Source of the DNA: Chitinophagales bacterium
GTDB taxonomy: Bacteria; Bacteroidota; Bacteroidia; Chitinophagales; Saprospiraceae
Assembly (NCBI GenBank): GCA_022360175.1
Contig: JAKSDI010000084.1
Coordinates: 1 to 50,764, forward strand
Length of the DNA stretch: 50,764 bases
Direction of reading: 5' to 3'
In this document: one piece after another, positions 46,848 through 50,764 of the stretch
Numbering within the stretch: position 1 is the stretch's first letter
How the letters are laid out: the number at the start of each line of letters is the position of its first letter
Notes under the pieces: generated by a model
The model's database searches: none
What the model saw: the letters and a program-made list of their open reading frames with translations, nothing else
What the model was told of the DNA's origin: nothing
Translations under genes and position numbers: made by a program

Positions 46848-49800
46848 ATGACGAGAATATCTATCACGCTCACCCTTTTTTTGTTTATGCTGCCGCTACT
46901 GGTTTTTGCCCAACCAGTTAATGACGATTGCGATGGCATTATCGATTTAGGAGTGGCTCCAGCATGTCCTGATTCTGTATTCTTTACGAATGTAGATGCA
47001 ACAGCCAGCGACATAGGGTTTGGCAATATCCCTGAATGCTTTAATGGTGGTACGACACAAAATGATGTCTGGTTTATGTTTACAACCAGTGATACTATTT
47101 TTGATTATACTATCACCGTGACTGGACTTTCTGATATGGGATCAGATCCTCTTAGCAATCCTCAAGTAGCTATTTATCGTGGGGATTGTTCTCCTGACAA
47201 CCTCGCAGAATTAGGGTGTGAATCTGCCGAAGCAGGAACTGATTTTGTTGAACTAGACATTATCGGGCTTACACCAAATATTACTTATTTCATTCGAATC
47301 AATGATTATAGTGCCTCTGCTACTCCTAATTGGGGTACTTTCCAGTTGTGCGTAGACGAAATGGAACCTGCCAGTACTATCGATCAAGGAAGTTCTACTG
47401 CTTGCTCGGGAACACTTTATGACAGTGGTGGTGAAGAGGGAGACTATCAAAATGGTGAAGATTACACCTTCACTATTTGTCCTGATCAGCCACATGACTG
47501 TATCATATTTACGTTAGACTATTACTTTATAGAACAGAGTACTACTTTTAACTTTACAGATCAACTCACCTTTTACGATGGTGATTCTCCTAATCCAGCT
47601 AATATCATTGGTCAAATAGGTGGTAATGACTTTGCTAATGATGGTGGTGGTGGTGTATGTTATATGGTACAGGCCACTAGTGGCTGTATGACTATCAATT
47701 TCACCTCTGATGCTACTGCCAGTTTTGAAGGTTTTGCAGGGCAATGGCAATGCAGCACAGATTGTCCTGACCTCCAACCAATCACTATAGAACAAAATAT
47801 ACCGGATGAGCAAATTGTGGAATTTGTTTCTACAGCAGCTACAGTTGCAGAGATTACCAATATTAACTGTCCTCCCGAAGCTTACGGTACCTTCCTTGCG
47901 GGTGACAATTCTGATTTAGGATTGGAAAGAGGCCTTGTGATGACAACAGGTAGTGCGCTGAATGCCATAGGCCCTAACAACTCTCCATCACAGAGTACAG
48001 TCAATGCTGGAGGGGGTGATGCGGACCTGGATTACTTATCTACCGTTTTTGGTGATGGTACCCTTTCTGAAAATGCCTGTGTAATAGAATTAGACGTATT
48101 AGCTGCTACGAATGAGTTAACATTTGAATATGTTTTCGGCTCTGAAGAATATCCAGAATATGTGAATGATGTCTTTAATGATATTTTCGCATTCCTTATT
48201 TCTGGCCCTGGTATCGCAGGTGATCCGAATATTGCTAATCAGGAAAACATAGCCATACTTCCTAATGGTATGGATACTCCTGTACAGATTAATAGTGTAA
48301 ACAACTTACAAAACTGGGAATACTATCGTGATAATACCAATGGCTTAAGCATACAGTATGATGGCCTTACTTCTGATGAATTTGGCATTAAGAAGAGCTT
48401 GACGGCTATCGCTCAGGTGCAGCCTTGTAGCACTTATCACCTGAAATTTGCTATTGCCGATCGCGGGGATTCCAGCTTTGACTCAGGGGTGTTTATTTCA
48501 GAATTAAAAGGTGGAACTCCTAATCTTTCAGTAAAGTTCAATTCGGGGATTGATTATCTGGTAGAAGATTGTGTGAACATAGCTGATGAAGTATTAATCG
48601 AGTTGAATGCTCCTGTTGAAGATACAACTACTTATGTAGTCGTTATTGGAGGTACTGCTACACCAGATGTTGATTATATTTTCGAAATACCGGATACAGT
48701 TACACTCCTACCAGGGCAATCCTCAATAGCATACCCGATCATGGCTCTATCTGATTTGATCACAGAGCCTACGGAAACAATAACAATTGCTCTTACTAAT
48801 GATTTTGGATGTGGAGAAGTAACCTATACCGAAGTAGTAATAGATTTACAAGATCAGATTATAGTTGATATCGCTATAGAGCAAGATACCGCATTAATAT
48901 GTCAGGATAGTTCACTGGTACTTGAAGTTAATGGAGCCGCTTCTTATTTCTGGTCGCCCGTGAGTGTATTTGACAACCCAACTTCGTCTACACCTACAGC
49001 AACGCCAACGATGAGCCAATGGGTTAGTGTAGAAGGAGTTGTCGGGCCATGTATTGACTATGACTCTGTGTATCTTCAACTTGTTGATCCACAAATTATG
49101 GCAGAAGCATTAGATCCTGTTGTAATCTGTCAAGGGGATGTTGTTCAGCTACAATCTACGAATAATGTCAACGATCAAAATCTTGTATGGACTCCTTCAG
49201 AGGGATTAAATGACCCTAATAGTCCTAATCCAATAGCTACTCCACAAGTAACTACTGACTACATAGTATCTGTTGAAGTAGCAGGATGTTTTGTTTTTGA
49301 CACGGTAAGTATTGATGTTTCACCTTTTGATTTTCCTGAGGTAATTGCAGATACCGTTTTATGTCAAAACTATGCTACGCAACTGGCAAGTACCATTCTT
49401 CCTGATACTACCACTACAACCTTTGTCTGGACTCCGAATATAGCACTCGATAATGATTCTATTGCAGGTGCTATTGCCATGCCTATGAATACGACCACCT
49501 ATACTTTGATAGGTACCAGTGAAAACGGAGCATGTGCAGATACCGCAGAGGTATTAGTAGAAGTTTTCCCTGCTGATGTAGCAATTAGCAATCCTGATTC
49601 AACAGAAATATGTCTGGGCGAAACAGTCACACTTACGGCTTCTACTTCTACAGGCTCAGAAGACGGATTGTTATGGTCGCCTGATGACGGTACTTTAAGT
49701 GATACAGTTGGATTTACAGTAACCGCTACACCAGAAGTTTCAGGCTGGTATTACTCTACCTTTACAATAGCCCAATGTACAGTATTTGACTCTGTATATA

Positions 49801-50764
49801 TTCGGGTAGATTCCTTACCTGACCTTAGTATTATGGCAGATCCTGACGATCAACCATACTGTCAGGGAGATATCGTCACGTTGAGTTCAACTACTTACGA
49901 GCCCAGCTTCTATCCTGATATTGAGCACCAGTGGACTGAAGGACTTGGTTTTGAAACTCCGGACTCTCTATTCAATATGGTGTTTACTGCACAGGATACA
50001 ATTGTATACAAGCGAGTTACTACAAACCGAGCATGTAGCGAGACAACAGAAATATTAATTAACGTCATAGAACCTCCAATAACAAATATTATCCCACAGG
50101 ATACCACCATTTGTTTGGGTGGAACAGTTTCATTCCAATTGGAAATTATTGGCCAATATGATGAAGTTACCTGGAGTGGAGATGGCTTGAGTTGTACGGA
50201 TTGTCTTAATCCAGATGCAACTCCAAGCATGGACGGTACGGCTTCTTACAGTATAGAAATCAGTGCAGAAGGCTGTGATAGTAATACAGGTATAAGCTTT
50301 GAGGTGTATGCTGAACCTGTGGTAGAATTAAATCCAGTCAATTCTATATGCGAAGGAGGAGGTTTATTGCTTAACCTGGCTAATGACCCTATCTCTACTT
50401 ATACCTGGACATCCACAGATCCAGATTTTGGAACAGTAACCGATCCTCAACCTTTTGTATCTCCTGATGAGACCACGACTTATTCTTTAATCGCAGATAA
50501 TGGGGTATGTCCTCCACTGGAAGAAGATATCACTATTGAAGTTATCCAACAAGCATCCATTAGTCTGACTTCCTCTGCATTAACAATATGTGAAGGAGAA
50601 GACGTGACCATCAGTGCTGATGTTACCAATGGAAGTAGTGATGATGCCTTTGTATGGACAAATAATGTAAATGATGATGTAGAACTCACTCAATCGATAA
50701 CGGTATCTCCTACTGAAAGTACCACCTATCAATTACAATTCACCAGTGGTGCAGGATGTGATAC
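46848..50764 (+). CDS. Giant secreted CUB / choice-of-anchor-L / Ig-like adhesin-type protein (3' end outside window)
   Basis: The frame opens at ATG 46848 and runs to the window edge without a stop: at least 1305 residues. A signal peptide is clear (ISITLTLFLFMLPLLVFAQ). Residues 25-175 form a beta-rich domain with conserved cysteines (CDGIIDLG, NDVWFMFTTSDT). A CUB domain lies at about 185-304, with CSGTLYDSGG and DQLTFYDGDSPNPA. A choice-of-anchor-L domain lies at about 325-555, with GLERGLVMTTGSA, FEYVFGSEEYPEYVNDVFND and FAIADRGDSSFDSGVFI. A Calx-beta-like domain follows at 570-668, then tandem PKD/Ig-like repeats marked by CQGD, CLGE and CEGE motifs and FVWTP or LLWSP turns. Such proteins are normally exported by the type IX system through a C-terminal domain, here out of view. 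Likely role: surface adhesion or glycan/cell binding. Confidence 0.9.
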   Translation, partial: MTRISITLTLFLFMLPLLVFAQPVNDDCDGIIDLGVAPACPDSVFFTNVDATASDIGFGNIPECFNGGTTQNDVWFMFTTSDTIFDYTITVTGLSDMGSDPLSNPQVAIYRGDCSPDNLAELGCESAEAGTDFVELDIIGLTPNITYFIRINDYSASATPNWGTFQLCVDEMEPASTIDQGSSTACSGTLYDSGGEEGDYQNGEDYTFTICPDQPHDCIIFTLDYYFIEQSTTFNFTDQLTFYDGDSPNPANIIGQIGGNDFANDGGGGVCYMVQATSGCMTINFTSDATASFEGFAGQWQCSTDCPDLQPITIEQNIPDEQIVEFVSTAATVAEITNINCPPEAYGTFLAGDNSDLGLERGLVMTTGSALNAIGPNNSPSQSTVNAGGGDADLDYLSTVFGDGTLSENACVIELDVLAATNELTFEYVFGSEEYPEYVNDVFNDIFAFLISGPGIAGDPNIANQENIAILPNGMDTPVQINSVNNLQNWEYYRDNTNGLSIQYDGLTSDEFGIKKSLTAIAQVQPCSTYHLKFAIADRGDSSFDSGVFISELKGGTPNLSVKFNSGIDYLVEDCVNIADEVLIELNAPVEDTTTYVVVIGGTATPDVDYIFEIPDTVTLLPGQSSIAYPIMALSDLITEPTETITIALTNDFGCGEVTYTEVVIDLQDQIIVDIAIEQDTALICQDSSLVLEVNGAASYFWSPVSVFDNPTSSTPTATPTMSQWVSVEGVVGPCIDYDSVYLQLVDPQIMAEALDPVVICQGDVVQLQSTNNVNDQNLVWTPSEGLNDPNSPNPIATPQVTTDYIVSVEVAGCFVFDTVSIDVSPFDFPEVIADTVLCQNYATQLASTILPDTTTTTFVWTPNIALDNDSIAGAIAMPMNTTTYTLIGTSENGACADTAEVLVEVFPADVAISNPDSTEICLGETVTLTASTSTGSEDGLLWSPDDGTLSDTVGFTVTATPEVSGWYYSTFTIAQCTVFDSVYIRVDSLPDLSIMADPDDQPYCQGDIVTLSSTTYEPSFYPDIEHQWTEGLGFETPDSLFNMVFTAQDTIVYKRVTTNRACSETTEILINVIEPPITNIIPQDTTICLGGTVSFQLEIIGQYDEVTWSGDGLSCTDCLNPDATPSMDGTASYSIEISAEGCDSNTGISFEVYAEPVVELNPVNSICEGGGLLLNLANDPISTYTWTSTDPDFGTVTDPQPFVSPDETTTYSLIADNGVCPPLEEDITIEVIQQASISLTSSALTICEGEDVTISADVTNGSSDDAFVWTNNVNDDVELTQSITVSPTESTTYQLQFTSGAGCD

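Noticed and set aside
1-50764. CRISPR arrays, tRNA, rRNA or prophage genes
   Set aside because: I saw no regularly spaced direct repeats, no cloverleaf or rRNA signatures, and no integrase or structural phage genes.

Overview
The window looks like chromosomal DNA of a member of the Bacteroidota, most plausibly a marine or activated-sludge type of the class Saprospiria. The evidence is: moderately low GC; promoters of the TTTG-N20-TAnnTTTG type with no strong Shine-Dalgarno sequences; a FecI/FecR/TonB-receptor trio with an STN domain; a BatA-like membrane protein; YfhO; ECF sigma/anti-sigma/TPR-CHAT genes; and a giant exported CUB plus choice-of-anchor-L protein. The lineage is inferred from gene content, since there is no rRNA or tRNA gene here.

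Layout. (1) 0.2-8.5 kb, minus strand: a tight sigma factor / membrane anti-sigma / TPR-CHAT protease-like operon from a textbook promoter, followed by a large membrane-active-looking protein of unknown function whose 5' end is split by an apparent one-base frameshift. (2) 8.6-14.9 kb: arfB ribosome rescue, a BatA/VWA-type membrane protein and a Dna2-like nuclease-helicase. (3) 14.9-19.2 kb: a perfect 59-bp palindrome, then an ECF sigma / FecR / transducing TonB receptor operon. (4) 19.3-20.7 kb: a caspase-like protease fused to an effector-associated domain, with a textbook promoter. (5) 21.2-37.0 kb: a three-gene plus-strand operon of 1219, 480 and 3533 residues. The second product looks like an endonuclease/exonuclease/phosphatase fold that has lost two catalytic aspartates. 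The third is a giant beta-rich protein resembling DUF6603 proteins, with internal LysM-like modules. No known system explains this set. It is followed by about 250 bp of nested hairpins. (6) 37.3-44.5 kb: mostly housekeeping genes (alpha/beta hydrolase, gpsA, YfhO, CRY-DASH photolyase) with an AT-rich glycosyltransferase inserted. (7) 44.7-46.6 kb: ChaN-like, SCO1-like and cytochrome c genes in one operon. (8) 46.8 kb to the window end: an incomplete giant secreted adhesin-like gene.

The best candidates for something undescribed are the 21.2-37.0 kb operon and the CHAT operon with its downstream membrane-active gene. They may be related: the unknown protein at 0.2-3.7 kb and the 1219-residue protein share a short similar module. 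Two different clan CD peptidases (CHAT and caspase-like) lie near these unknowns, which hints at signalling, conflict or cell-death functions. That is inference only.
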